The notes beneath the pieces were generated by a model, which searched no databases, was not told the origin of the DNA, and saw only the letters and a list, made by a program, of their open reading frames with translations. A stretch of DNA of 64,000 nt from Mesorhizobium japonicum MAFF 303099. GTDB lineage: Bacteria > Pseudomonadota > Alphaproteobacteria > Rhizobiales > Rhizobiaceae. The stretch is taken from the NCBI RefSeq assembly GCF_000009625.1, contig NC_002678.2, positions 4,806,001 through 4,870,000 on the forward strand, in the 5' to 3' direction. Both the position numbers and the translations under genes were made by a program. This document shows, one piece after another, positions 36,270-45,867 of this stretch. Position 1 is the stretch's first letter, and every line of letters begins with the position of its first letter.

Positions 36270-36791
36270 TCAGCGGGCGAGTGAGCCAGAATCAGGCCAA
36301 TAGTAGCACAGTTCGACGTGGATTCTTCCGTCAGGGTTGGACTGCGGTAGGCGCGCGACTACCTGACCACCCATTCTCTCGTAGAAAGCGCGCGCAGGGG
36401 CATTAACCTCGTAGACCCATAGATGCAGCCCCACGCCCGGGTAATTTTCGGCTGACCAGCCCGCAGCAACGCGAATAAGATGCCTTCCGACGCCCCGCCC
36501 CTTCGCCGTTGGCAAAACATGGAGATTGTCGACGAGGGTACCCCAACGGTCCTCCGCATTGCCTAAGAGGCAGACGAAGCCCAGCGCTTGGCCTTCTTCT
36601 TCGGCAACTATGACTTTGAGATTTGGAGCCGGTGAATTGAAACGCTCTCGCCAGACAGTCTGACGGTCGAGCACTATCGGACCCGCTAGATAGGATGCCG
36701 AGAGTATCCCTGCGTAGGCGTTGCGCCAACTTTCAATATGAAGCTGCGCGATAAGGTCCACATCAGCCACTGTTGCGTCACGAGTGTTCAA
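36270..36791 (-). CDS. GNAT-family N-acetyltransferase
   Basis: About 173 residues. The acetyl-CoA loop is VLPTAKGRGVGRHLI (R-G-x-G-x-G/R) and the C-terminal motif NAPARAFYERMGG is typical of GNAT enzymes acting on small amines or protein N-termini. I choose TTG 36791 because GGGAGGG lies seven bases before it and the protein then begins with the usual LNTRDATVADVDLIAQLH; an ATG at 36851 would add 20 residues without family support. It is followed by nothing on its strand and preceded by a dead aldehyde dehydrogenase. Substrate unknown. Confidence 0.82.
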   Translation of the reverse strand: MNTRDATVADVDLIAQLHIESWRNAYAGILSASYLAGPIVLDRQTVWRERFNSPAPNLKVIVAEEEGQALGFVCLLGNAEDRWGTLVDNLHVLPTAKGRGVGRHLIRVAAGWSAENYPGVGLHLWVYEVNAPARAFYERMGGQVVARLPQSNPDGRIHVELCYYWPDSGSLAR

Positions 36792-36879
36792 AATCTGTCC
36801 CTCCCGCCTCGAGATGAATAAAACTTTGGCGCAATTGACGTCTGCAGCCATCCGGGCTGGCTGCGGCTAAGGCTCGCCT

Positions 36880-37290
36880 TGGGTCACGAAACGGGCGATC
36901 AAATATGCATTGATAGATTCCGACCCCCCGTCCCGGCGCCCGAGCCTTGACTCCCCTGAAAGCAACTTCGGCCAGAGACAGCCCAACATGGTTGATCATG
37001 AGCATGCCAGCCTCCTGCTTCCAATCTGCTGGACTACCTCCGCCGACTTGGTGATCGTAGGAGGCCAGGCGATAGGCAGCCGGCTGGCTTCGTCGATGGG
37101 TTCGCTCACAGTGCAGAAGCTGCTGAAGGCCGCAACCGGGCCGAACGGTTCCTCATTCATGAGGCAGTCCCGTATGGGCATCCGCGGTGGCACTGTCGGC
37201 TCGAAGTTGCCGAATGCCGATGCCACGCTCGCCGGGCACGAGTGCGGCGCCACAGCTGATCGCGTCCTCGACCAAAGCTAGGAGCGCAGG
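36880..37290 (-). pseudogene. Aldehyde dehydrogenase C-terminal remnant
   Basis: The reverse strand reads, in two frames, FGNFEPTVPPRMPIRDCLMN, EEPFGPVAAFSSF and then MINHVGLSLAEVAFRGVKAR. These match the end of NAD(P)-dependent succinate-semialdehyde-type dehydrogenases (EEPFGPV; N-H-x-G-x-S-L-A-E-V-P-F-G-G-V-K). The catalytic cysteine region is missing. With the aminotransferase operon next door, a full gene may once have oxidised the aldehyde made by transamination. Confidence 0.75.
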
Positions 37291-37451
37291 GATGGGTCAT
37301 TAAGTTTCGACACTCTCGGCCGTATTTCTGTTGCATAACTGCCAGTCGGGACGAGCGCTCCCGAGTTTCGCTGGGCCGGCGAGCGGGGCAATCAATTTGG
37401 GATTGATCCAAAATTCGTAGATTGGCAGGTGAAAGTCAAATGTTTTGTGAT

Positions 37452-37482
37452 TGACATTTCCTAAACAATTGTTTTACATCCT
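37452..37482 (+). promoter_or_regulatory. Possible sigma-70-type promoter
   Basis: TTGACA followed after about 17 bases by TTACAT, in an AT-rich island within GC-rich DNA. It faces the aminotransferase operon, with a leader of over 400 bases. The -10 match is weak. Confidence 0.35.
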
Positions 37483-37506
37483 GTCACAATCGACCGTCGA
37501 ATAGTC

Positions 37507-37538
37507 CAGCTTTGAAGCTGAAAGTTCTGCAGCTTCAA
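37507..37538. promoter_or_regulatory. Operator-like triple repeat upstream of the aminotransferase operon
   Basis: Three alternating half-sites: CAGCTT-TG-AAGCTG at 37507-37520 and, using the second half again, TTGAAGCTG-N9-CAGCTTCAA at 37512-37538. It lies just after the possible promoter at 37452. The operon encodes an RpiR-family regulator, a plausible ligand for such a site. Confidence 0.5.
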
Positions 37539-37916
37539 CGTTTTATCGCATAGATTTATGTTGCGGCTGATTGGGAGCAGGCGGCTTTGAGGAACAGGGA
37601 GAGGACGCATTAGCGCTGCCGCCGAGTCAACAAGGGAAGGTGCGTACTGCGCGTTGGAAGGCAAGGCGAGGACCAATTCTCGTCGCCGGTACCGACAAGG
37701 GCCCCATCATCAACGGTGTCAAGATGCCGCCGCTTGGCCTCGCTTTCGACTCGCGCCGCCCAGCCGCTTCGAACATCCCCGACCATGTCGCCGGTGAACT
37801 GACCCAAACGTCGGGGGACGCCTCGGCGTGAAGCATCGCCAAGCCTTAACCGGGTGGCCAACGCCCAAACACATTTCGGTCGGCCTTGGCAAGCAGGCCC
37901 GGAAGGAGACGAGACG

Positions 37917-39293
37917 ATGAGGCACCAGATCCTGTCCAACCGTTCGGGCGAAGATCTGCGGGCCAGCGACCTCGCGCACCATCTGCATCCGTTCACAGAC
38001 CATACCGTGCTGGCTGCAGAGGGTGGCCCTCGTGTCATCAAGGATGGCGACGGTATCTATGTTTGGGAAACGGAGGGTCGGCGGTTGCTGGACGGGATGG
38101 CGGGATTGTGGTGCGTCAACGTCGGCTATGGCCGAAAGGAACTCGGCGAGGTCGCCCGTCAGCAGATGGACCGGTTGGCTTTCTACAACACCTTCTTCAA
38201 GACCTCTCACGAGCCAGTGATCAATCTGGCGGAGAGACTCGCCGCCGTGACGCCAGAGGGCATTGACAACTTCTTTTTCGGCAATTCCGGTTCCGAAGCC
38301 AATGATACCGCGATCCGGCTTGTGCGCAGCTATTGGGCCGCTGTGGAAAGGCCCGAGCGGCAGGTCGTGATCAGCCGAGAATATGCCTACCACGGCTCTA
38401 CCCTCGCAGGAGCAAGCCTTTGCGGCCTGCCGGGCATGCATGGCGTTGCGGGCCTTCCGATTCCCGGCATCGCGCACGCTGCCGCCCCGTATGCCTGGGC
38501 CGCTGGAAAGGACCAAGATGACCCGGCCTATGGTCGAGCATCTGCTGATGCGCTCGAGGCGAAGATCTTGGAGATCGGTCCGAAGAACGTCGCCGCCTTC
38601 ATCGGGGAGCCGGTGATGGGAGCCGGCGGGGTAATTACGCCGCCGCCGCGCTATTGGGCGCGGGTGCAGGAGATCTGCCGCAAGTACGACATCCTGTTAG
38701 TCTGCGACGAGGTGATCTGCGGCTTCGGGCGCACTGGGGAATGGTTCGGTGCTCAGAGCTTCGGCATCGCGCCAGACATTATGTGTATGGCGAAGGGGCT
38801 TAGTTCTGGTTACATACCAATCTCGGCTGTCGGTGTCGGTACTCGCGTGGCCGAAATCTTGCGCACCCGCCCGGGCGTCCTCTCGCACGGCTTCACCAGT
38901 TCCGGTCATCCGGTAGCTGCCGCCGTTGCACTGAAGAACATTGAACTCATCGAGGCAGAAGGGTTGGTCAATCATGTACGCGACGTCGCCGGCCCGGCTC
39001 TCGCCCGCCGCCTGGGGGCGTTGGCAATGCACCCCCTGGTTGGGCAGGTGCGCGGCATTGGCGCCATGTGGGCGCTGGAGCTGACGTCAGACAAGGCCAC
39101 CCGTGCGCCCTTTGCGCCGCTCGGCTCGGTCGCGACCCGCGTGCGCAATCTCTGCTTCGAACGGGGCCTGGCCACGCGGGCCGTTCGCGAGGGTCTGGTG
39201 TTCGCACCGCCGCTGATCATCACCGAGGCGCAGGTGGACGAGATGGCGGACATTTTGACCTCCTGCCTTGACACGGCCGTTGCGGAACTCTGA
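37917..39293 (+). CDS. Class-III omega-aminotransferase (polyamine/beta-amino acid:pyruvate type)
   Basis: 458 residues from ATG 37917, preceded by AAGGAG; the ATG at 37854 lacks this. The order is typical: MAGLWCVNVGYGRKELGEV near residue 60, FFGNSGSEANDTAIRLVRSY (cofactor phosphate), DEVICGFGRTGEWFGAQSFG (aspartate on the ring nitrogen) and MAKGLSSGYIPISAVGVG with the Schiff-base lysine. The family includes putrescine:pyruvate and beta-alanine:pyruvate aminotransferases. First gene of an operon with an M81 metallopeptidase, an RpiR regulator and another aminotransferase, so it probably deaminates the amine substrate of that pathway or one of its products. Confidence 0.87.
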   Translation: MRHQILSNRSGEDLRASDLAHHLHPFTDHTVLAAEGGPRVIKDGDGIYVWETEGRRLLDGMAGLWCVNVGYGRKELGEVARQQMDRLAFYNTFFKTSHEPVINLAERLAAVTPEGIDNFFFGNSGSEANDTAIRLVRSYWAAVERPERQVVISREYAYHGSTLAGASLCGLPGMHGVAGLPIPGIAHAAAPYAWAAGKDQDDPAYGRASADALEAKILEIGPKNVAAFIGEPVMGAGGVITPPPRYWARVQEICRKYDILLVCDEVICGFGRTGEWFGAQSFGIAPDIMCMAKGLSSGYIPISAVGVGTRVAEILRTRPGVLSHGFTSSGHPVAAAVALKNIELIEAEGLVNHVRDVAGPALARRLGALAMHPLVGQVRGIGAMWALELTSDKATRAPFAPLGSVATRVRNLCFERGLATRAVREGLVFAPPLIITEAQVDEMADILTSCLDTAVAEL

Positions 39294-39315
39294 CGACGGA
39301 TACGGAGAACTGACC

Positions 39316-40806
39316 TTGAAGATCGGTATCGCCCGCCTGTGGCACGAGGCCAATTCATTCACATCGACCAGCATCGGGTTAGGGCATTTCCAAGCGCGCG
39401 AATATACGAAGGGCGGAGTGGCGGCGCAGGTTTTCCGCCACACCTCGATCGAAACCGGGGGGGCCTTCCGCTGGGGGCATAGGTGCGAAGCGGAGCTTGT
39501 CTTCTCGCGGCTGGCCGCCTCCGCCCCTGGCGGGCCAGTGGAGCAGCCGGTCCTCGATACGATCATCTCCGAGATCGTGGACGATCCCGCATTAGACACG
39601 GTGGACGGGCTCTATCTCTCGCTGCATGGCTCCTGCCTAGGGGCAGAGGATCTTTCCCCCGAAACCACCTTGGCAACCCGGTTGCGTGCTCGCTTTCCCG
39701 GCCTGCCGATCGTGGCTTCGTTCGACATGCATTGCATCCCGACGCCCGCTCTCGCCCAAGCGCTCGATGGCGCGACGGTGTACCGCCTCTATCCGCACAC
39801 CGACATGGCGGAGACTGCGGAGCGAGCGCTCGACCTGCTAGGGGAGCTAATACGCCGGGGGCGCCGTGGCGCGGTCACGCTGGCGCGCTGCGGACTGGTA
39901 CTACCGAGCTTCAATATGCGGACGGACGAGACCGGCCCGATGACGGAAATCGAGTCGCTGGCGCTCGACCTCGAGGCCCAGGCGGCGGCGCTGGGTTTGC
40001 CAGTCGTTGTCTACCCCTTCGCGAGCTTCGCTTATGCCGACAGTCCAGAGACGGATTCCGGCGTTCTGGTTAGCAACCTTATGCCGACGAATCCCGAGGC
40101 GGCTGCGCTGGCCGCAGAGTTCGCGCGGCGGGTGGTAAACGGGATGAGAGCGCGCGGGCCGGCCTTCCGGCCGGATCTGCCGACCGCGGGGGCCTTCTTG
40201 TCCACTCGGCCGTGGCGCGACGGGCGGCGCTGGGCGATCCTTGAGCCGTCGGACAATCCCATGTCCGGCGGAGCAGGCGACACGCCCGGACTCCTGGCTG
40301 CCGCGATGCGGAGCGATCTGCCAGAAGGATCCGTCTTCGCTTTCTTCGACGATCCCGGGGCAGTGGCCACCGCGCGGGCCGCAGGACAGGGCGCGCGGCT
40401 ATCGCTCCATCTCGGCGGCCGGATCGACAATCGCTTCGGTGTGCCCGTCCTTGTCGAGGGGACGGTGGAACGACTGACCCAAGGACGCTTCACTAATACC
40501 GGACCGATGGAGACCGGTATCGACGTCGACCTCGGCCCGACCGCTGTCGTCCGGACCGGGCCGCTCAGGATCATCCTCACCAGCAATTGCTATTCGCCGA
40601 ATGATCCGCAGTATTTCCACCTGCACGGCATCGAACCCGGGCGAATTCCTGTGCTGCTAGTCAAGGCAAAAAACCATTTCCGTGCCTCGTTCGGCAACCT
40701 CTTCGAAGCCTTCGTCCAAGTGGAAACGCCCGGCCCGGCGATGGCGGATGCAACGAAGCTGCCATTTCGGCGAATACCGCCCGAGCGGCTTCGGCTTCCG
40801 AGCTGA
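39316..40806 (+). CDS. M81-family metallopeptidase (MlrC/microcystinase C-like)
   Basis: 496 residues from TTG 39316, which has GGAG eight bases upstream and gives the family N-terminus LKIGIARLWHEANSFTS. Zinc ligands are visible as D and H in ASFDMHCIPTP and H in RLYPHTDMAETAERA. The C-terminal MlrC domain holds DNPMSGGAGDTPGLL and TSNCYSPNDPQYFHLHGIEP. MlrC cleaves linear peptides carrying unusual amino acids, but most genomic members sit in catabolic operons for modified amino acids or amidines. A longer frame from ATG 39268 overlaps the previous gene. Neighbouring aminotransferases suggest that it hydrolyses an amide to release an amine. Confidence 0.86.
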   Translation: MKIGIARLWHEANSFTSTSIGLGHFQAREYTKGGVAAQVFRHTSIETGGAFRWGHRCEAELVFSRLAASAPGGPVEQPVLDTIISEIVDDPALDTVDGLYLSLHGSCLGAEDLSPETTLATRLRARFPGLPIVASFDMHCIPTPALAQALDGATVYRLYPHTDMAETAERALDLLGELIRRGRRGAVTLARCGLVLPSFNMRTDETGPMTEIESLALDLEAQAAALGLPVVVYPFASFAYADSPETDSGVLVSNLMPTNPEAAALAAEFARRVVNGMRARGPAFRPDLPTAGAFLSTRPWRDGRRWAILEPSDNPMSGGAGDTPGLLAAAMRSDLPEGSVFAFFDDPGAVATARAAGQGARLSLHLGGRIDNRFGVPVLVEGTVERLTQGRFTNTGPMETGIDVDLGPTAVVRTGPLRIILTSNCYSPNDPQYFHLHGIEPGRIPVLLVKAKNHFRASFGNLFEAFVQVETPGPAMADATKLPFRRIPPERLRLPS

Positions 40807-40823
40807 GTCCGGGGGCAGGAGAC

Positions 40824-41711
40824 ATGATGATGACCGTTGGGGAAATTCAGGCGCTGATCCTAGAAATGCTTCCGGACATGCCGCGGCAACTCGCGCTGGC
40901 AGCGCGCCACATCGCGGATCACCCAGACCAGGTATTGGTGCATTCGATGCGGGACCTTGCCTCGCGCGCGTCAGTTTCTCCGGCTACGCTGCTTCGCCTT
41001 ACCCAGACGCTGAAGTTCGATGGTTGGGCCGAATTCCGAGCCGTTTACGCGCGCCAACTCCTGTCGGCTCCCGACGCCTATGCCGAGCGGGCGAGCCGCG
41101 CACTAGATCGTTCTGGCCTGCCGGCGCTACTGCATGAGAGTTTCGCCGCGCAGCGGGCGAATCTCGATCATGCCGCTGGTGTCAATTCGCCAGAGGCGCT
41201 CGCGCGGTCGGCGGCGATCCTCGCCGAAGCCGACCGCGTCTTCATCTCCGCGTTCATGAGCTGCCGCGGGCCGGGCCTGACGTTCGCCTACCTCTGTCGG
41301 TTGCTGCGGGACAACGTCTTCTTGCTCGGCGGCGAGGGGTCTCCGCTGGCGGCGGATCTCGCGCTGCTTCGGCCGGAGGATGCGGTGCTAACGATCAACT
41401 TCCAGCCCTATGGCCGGGAAATTGACGGGGTCGCCCGCGCTGTCGGAGAAGGCGGCGCCAAGCTCGTCTGCCTCTCGGACAGCCGAGCAACCCAGGTGAC
41501 CCGGGTCGCCAGGGAGGTTCTGATCTTCCCAGTTGAGGGGCCGTCTTTCTTCCCGTCGCTTACGGCGGCCCATGCGTTGGTCGAGTGTCTCGCCATTGCG
41601 GTCCTAACCCATCTCGGAGACAGCGCCACTCGGCGCATCCGTCTTATCGAGGACGCGTACTACGCCAGCGGGACCTACAGCCAGACGAATAATCGCAGAA
41701 AAGCAGATTAG
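40824..41711 (+). CDS. RpiR/MurR-family transcriptional regulator
   Basis: 295 residues. N-terminal HTH_6 domain (LPDMPRQLALAARHIADHPD, RDLASRASVSPATLLRLTQT) and C-terminal SIS sugar-phosphate-binding-like domain (ADRVFISAFMSCRGPGLTFA, LCLSDSRATQVTRVAREVL). Three consecutive ATGs start the frame; the spacing from AGGAG favours the second or third. It lies inside the operon, so it probably controls its own operon, possibly through the repeats at 37507-37538. RpiR proteins usually sense sugar phosphates, but members in amino-acid operons exist. Which ligand it binds is unknown. Confidence 0.87.
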   Translation: MMMTVGEIQALILEMLPDMPRQLALAARHIADHPDQVLVHSMRDLASRASVSPATLLRLTQTLKFDGWAEFRAVYARQLLSAPDAYAERASRALDRSGLPALLHESFAAQRANLDHAAGVNSPEALARSAAILAEADRVFISAFMSCRGPGLTFAYLCRLLRDNVFLLGGEGSPLAADLALLRPEDAVLTINFQPYGREIDGVARAVGEGGAKLVCLSDSRATQVTRVAREVLIFPVEGPSFFPSLTAAHALVECLAIAVLTHLGDSATRRIRLIEDAYYASGTYSQTNNRRKAD

Positions 41712-41712
41712 C

Positions 41713-43035
41713 ATGAGCCACGTATTTCATCGTTCCGCCCTCTCCGTTCCTCCAATGGCCGTCGCGGCAGACGGGCACTACATCATCGACATCAACGGCC
41801 GCCGCTATCTCGATGCGTCGGGCGGTGCCGCTGTAAGCTGTATCGGGCATGGCGACCCACGCGTCGTCGCCGCGGTCGCCGAGCAGATCGCACGGCTCGA
41901 CTATGCCCACAGCGGCGCCTTCACCAGCCCATCGGCGGAGGAACTCGCCGCCCATATCTGCGCGGAGGCGGGTCAAGGTATGGCGCGGGTCTATTTCGTC
42001 GGATCCGGCTCCGAGGCGGTTGAGGCTGCGATCAAGATGGCGAGGCAGTGCCAGATTGAACGGAGGCAGCCGAGCCGCCACGTCGTGATCTCGCGCCGCC
42101 TGAGCTACCACGGCAATACACTCGGCGCCCTAGGCCGATCCGGCAGCGAGACCCGGCGTGCGCCATATGCGCCGATGCTGCAGAAAAGAACGCAAATCGC
42201 GCCCTGCTTTCCCTACCACTATGCCGAGCCGGGAGAGACGCCGGAGGCCTACGGACTTCGTGCGGCGGAGGCGCTGGAGGCAGAGATTTTGCGGCTTGGC
42301 TCGGAGAACGTCGCCGCTTTCCTTGCGGAAACTGTGGTGGGTGCGACGTCCGGCGCAGTCGTCCCGGCGACCGGCTATTTCCGGCACATCCGCGAGATCT
42401 GCGACCGGTACGGCGTGCTGCTGATCTGTGATGAGGTGATGTGTGGCGCTCATCGCACCGGCCCTTTCCTCGCCTGCTCGGACGAAGGCGTTTCACCTGA
42501 TATCGTCACGCTCGCAAAGGGGCTCGGGGGCGGCTATTTGCCCATCGGCGCGGTCGTCTGCCGGGCTGACGTGCATGATAGCTTTGCCCAAGGCTCTGGC
42601 GCGTTCACCCATGGCCATACTTACATGGCCCATCCCGTGGCTTGCGCCGCCGCGCTCGAGGTCCAGAGGGTGATCGTCGACGACAGGTTGGCGGAACGGG
42701 TGGTGAGGCAGGGAGCACTGCTCGACGCCGCGCTGCGGGATCGCCTGTCACAGCATACCTATGTCGGAGACATCCGGGGACGTGGCCTGCTCTATGCCGT
42801 CGAACTCGTCGCCGACCGTGAGACGCGAGTTTCGTTCGATCCTGAAATGCGGCTCGCAGCCCGGATTGGCGCTCAGGCGAAGGGTCGAGGGCTGCTTGTC
42901 TATCCGGGAAGCGGAACTATCGACGGCCTACGGGGTGACCACGTGCTGCTCGCTCCTGCCTATTCCATCGATGCGCAGAGAGTGGGCGAGATCGCGGACA
43001 TCCTCACCGAGGCCATTGATGCGGCGCTTGGCTGA
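41713..43035 (+). CDS. Class-III aminotransferase
   Basis: 440 residues; starts one base after the regulator's stop. FVGSGSEAVEAAIKMARQCQ, RRLSYHGNTLGALGRSG, LICDEVMCGAHRTGPFLACS (D on the ring nitrogen) and TLAKGLGGGYLPIGAVVCR (Schiff-base K) are all in place. It is clearly different from the first aminotransferase of the operon (37917), so the pathway has two transamination steps or two substrates. Close in type to aminotransferases of unknown specificity found in rhizobial amine operons. No further gene follows on this strand before IS256 remains. Confidence 0.86.
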   Translation: MSHVFHRSALSVPPMAVAADGHYIIDINGRRYLDASGGAAVSCIGHGDPRVVAAVAEQIARLDYAHSGAFTSPSAEELAAHICAEAGQGMARVYFVGSGSEAVEAAIKMARQCQIERRQPSRHVVISRRLSYHGNTLGALGRSGSETRRAPYAPMLQKRTQIAPCFPYHYAEPGETPEAYGLRAAEALEAEILRLGSENVAAFLAETVVGATSGAVVPATGYFRHIREICDRYGVLLICDEVMCGAHRTGPFLACSDEGVSPDIVTLAKGLGGGYLPIGAVVCRADVHDSFAQGSGAFTHGHTYMAHPVACAAALEVQRVIVDDRLAERVVRQGALLDAALRDRLSQHTYVGDIRGRGLLYAVELVADRETRVSFDPEMRLAARIGAQAKGRGLLVYPGSGTIDGLRGDHVLLAPAYSIDAQRVGEIADILTEAIDAALG

Positions 43036-43339
43036 AAAAGGCTCTTGGAATCCCTGACCGGCATCGTTGCATTTAACCTCGGCAGCCTGGCGAGGAACAG
43101 CTTAGTGCCCTTCAATTTCCGTAGCTTGTGCAGTCAACATGTGGCGCGTGGCTGGGATCGAGGTGTCTTCGCCGACGCGATGACCGCGTCGCGGTCAGCG
43201 AGTTTCTTTTCTGAGCTGCGTATGTAATCGGGCGCAGGCGATAGTGCCCTGAAGGTTCTGGGAAAAGTTGAGGAGAGAACGGCCGCTGCTCTGAGGTTGG
43301 AGGGCGGCTATGGCACGCTGGCGACTTTTGCGATTCACT

Positions 43340-43850
43340 GATCCCGGGAAGGAAGTGCAATCGAGCGAGAAGTTAAGCTGAGCGGGCCAGAGTTGAAAGC
43401 GCTGCTGCTGTCGGACGCGGACGGCTTTCGGCGGGTTCTGCAGAGTGTGGTGCAGGAGTTCCTGGAAGCCGAGATGGCGGAGGCGCTGGAACTTCAAAAG
43501 GCGAACGGAACGCGGAGCGGGTCGGCTACCGGTCCGGTTACTCCGGACGCCGGCTTGTGACGCGGGTTGGTGTGATGGAGCTGCGGGTCCGCAGGATCGG
43601 ACGGGCGGTTCTCGACGGAGCTGGTTGCGCTCGGAGAAGGACTGGTGTCGGCGCTGGTCGAGACGTATCTGCAAGGGGTGTCGACGCGCAAGGTGACGGC
43701 GATCACCGAGGAACTGTGCGGTCACACCTTCCAGGCCGCGACGGTGAGTGCGGCGACGGTGCGGCTGGAGGAAATCAACCGGCGCACACCGGTCGTGCGC
43801 ATCTTCCCCATCTGCAGAGCTGTCTCCGGCTGGTGCGGGCGCTGGAGGTG
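43340..43850 (+). pseudogene. IS256-family transposase remnant (second)
   Basis: Successive frames read VKLSGPELKALLLSDADGFR, RVLQSVVQEFLEAEMAEALE, then MELRVRR and LVSALVETYLQGVSTRKVTA, ITEELCGHTF. This is the N-terminal third of a mutator-type transposase with several frameshifts. Compared with the remnant at 23393-23690 it covers about the same part of the gene but is a different sequence. Confidence 0.8.
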
Positions 43851-44069
43851 CAGATCCATGAGACCTGGCCCGAGGCCGACCCGTTACGCCGACCGTGAAC
43901 AATGAGATTGGTCAGGCCTCGATCTCGTTTGGCTGACTTTGGAGGGCTGCGATGAGAAGCCACAAAAGCTGCCTGAACCAGTTGAGATCCTATGAGGAGG
44001 TGGATAGCGATCCGCGCTGTGACAAAGTGAGGTCGCTTTCAATCAACACCTAACTCTGGAGAGCCGAAC

Positions 44070-45229
44070 ATGCTCGCTGCGAATGAACGACCTGAAGCGC
44101 AGACCGCTATCCGCATTGATCTTGGCGCAATCTTCGTCTCATTGGAACTCAGCCGTTCGAAATGGCTACCTCACTGTCCCCGGGCGGCGGCGAGAAGATG
44201 TCGAAACATGCGGTGGCGGCCGACGACATCGCTGGCCTACTGGCGCGGTTTGCCGAGCTCAAGAGGAAGGCGCAGGCACGGACCGGGCGCTGCTTCCCCA
44301 TCATCGTGATCCAGAAGGCCGGGCTCGACGGCTTCTGGATCCATCGCGTGCTGCAGGCCGAGGGGATCGAAAGCCACGTCGTCGATCCGGCCTCGATTGC
44401 GAACTCGCGCCGGCGGCGGCGGGCCAAGATCGACGGTGAGACGCTGGTGCGCGCGCTGCTCGCCTATAAAAGGGGCGAGCCGCGCGTCTGTGCGATGCTG
44501 CGGGTGCCTACGCCCGAGGAAGAGGACCGTCGCCGCATCTCGCGTGAGCGCAAGGCGTTGACGAACGAGCGCGTACGCCACGTCAATCGCATCAAGGGCC
44601 TGCTGTTCAGCCAGGGCGTATCCGGCTACCAGCCGCTGCGCCGCGACCGGCGCACGCGGCTCGAGGAGTTGAGGACCGGTGACGGCCGACCATTGCCGGC
44701 GCATCTGAAGATGCAGATCAGCCGCGGACTCGATCGGCTGGAGCTGCTGATCGGACAGATCAAGGCGGTCGAGGCCGAGCGCGACGCCATGCTCGCTGTC
44801 GCGCCGGTCGGCTCTGCGCATTTCGCTGATTGTGAGCAGCCAGCACCGGCGATGCTGCTCGCCTTGAAAGGCATCGGGCCGGAGTTTGCCGTTGTCTTGT
44901 GGTCGGGGGGCTGTCGCATCATTTTGACAACCGACGACAAGTTGCTGCCTATGCTGGCCTTGCGCCGACACCCTGGCAGAGCGGCTCGGTCGATCACGAC
45001 CAGGGGGGTTCGAAAGCCGGCAATCCAAGGCTGCGAACGACGCTGATCCAGGTGGCCTGGCTGTGGCTGCGCCATCAGCCCCACTCAGCGCTCAGCCTGT
45101 GGTTCAAGCAGCGGGTGAAGCAGAACGATGGTCGTCTGAAGAAGCACTCGCCCGCAAGCTGCTTGTCGCGCTGTGGAAATACGTCAATGCCGGCGTCGTC
45201 GTCGAGGGGGCCGTGATGAGGACCGCCTG
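44070..45229 (+). pseudogene. IS110-family transposase, several frameshifts
   Basis: ATG 44070 (MLAANERPEAQTAIRIDLGA) shifts near 44160 to MATSLSPGGGEKMSKHAVAA, loses a codon or two in RRRAKIDGETLVRALLAYKR, shifts again near 44905 to HHFDNRRQVAAYAGLAPTPW and once more near 45145 before ALWKYVNAGVVVEGAV at the end. Closest in the window to copies A and E. It cannot give a functional protein. Confidence 0.86.
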
Positions 45230-45335
45230 ATCCCCGATAGCAACCGAATTCCTCAATCTTCCAGGACCCGATCAGTCCTGGCGGATCCAGGTGGGACGAA
45301 CCGCAGATGAGTACGGCTTCAAACGCCGCTTGATA

Positions 45336-45482
45336 GAATGGTCTCGTCCTCATGAGCCCTTGTCCGCCGCAAGCGGGATGTTGGTTCCGCTGTCTCTCAC
45401 AGCGACCGTATATAAGTTGGATCTGGCTTGGCACCGAGCCGCGTCTTGCAATCGGGCTCAGATCGTGGATGCCGTAACAACA
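45336..45482 (+). ncRNA. Candidate IS110 bridge RNA (seekRNA) region, copy H
   Basis: Same block order as copies A and E: GAATGGTCTCGTCC, GCGGGATG, hairpin GCTGT-CTCTC-ACAGC (45389-45403), GCGACCGTAT, GGCTCAGAT and finally CGTAACAAC. The hairpin arms differ from those in copy E yet still pair. The region is better preserved than the transposase it follows. Confidence 0.57.
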
Positions 45483-45533
45483 GACGGAAAGCAAAAATGT
45501 CACCCTGACACACCCGTTCCATCTTGACCCTCC

Positions 45534-45867
45534 TCATATAAGCAGGAGGGAGAAGTTGTAGCCGGCCGCTGCCAGGATAGCGTTGTCGGAGTCGCCCTGC
45601 CGGCCGGCGAGGTAGTTGCAGCCCATTCGATGCTCGGCCATCAAGCGCCAGATGCGGCGGAGATCGGCCGTCGAGCCGGTGATCGGCCACATCAAGAACG
45701 AACACAGAATGAGCCGCAATTACCTCGCTCACACCCAAGGCGATGCGATCAACGCCATCCTGGCAGCAGCCGGCTACAACTTCTCCCTCCTGCTCAGGTG
45801 GCTGAAGACGCTTTTGTGGCTCTTGATCGCCGCGTTCCTGAACCGGCCGAAGCAGCTTGCCGCTTAG
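45534..45867. pseudogene. Two inverted C-terminal fragments of an IS5/DDE_Tnp_1-type transposase
   Basis: The minus strand at 45534-45650 reads AEHRMGCNYLAGRQGDSDNA and ILAAAGYNFSLLL; the plus strand at 45650-45867 reads RRSAVEPVIGHIKNEHRMSR, NYLAHTQGDAINAILAAAGY and NFSLLLRWLKTLL. Both are ends of the same transposase type, facing away from each other's tails. They therefore form an imperfect inverted repeat of about 110 bases around 45650. The plus-strand frame runs up to 45867 and overlaps the stop codon of the dioxygenase gene. Confidence 0.78.

Larger units (their letters stand above)
43990..45482 (+). mobile_element. IS110-family element, copy H (decayed)
   Basis: Left end GGTGGATAGCGATCC and right end GCCGTAACAAC correspond to the ends of copy E. 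It contains a broken transposase and a well-preserved 3' non-coding region. Confidence 0.75.
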
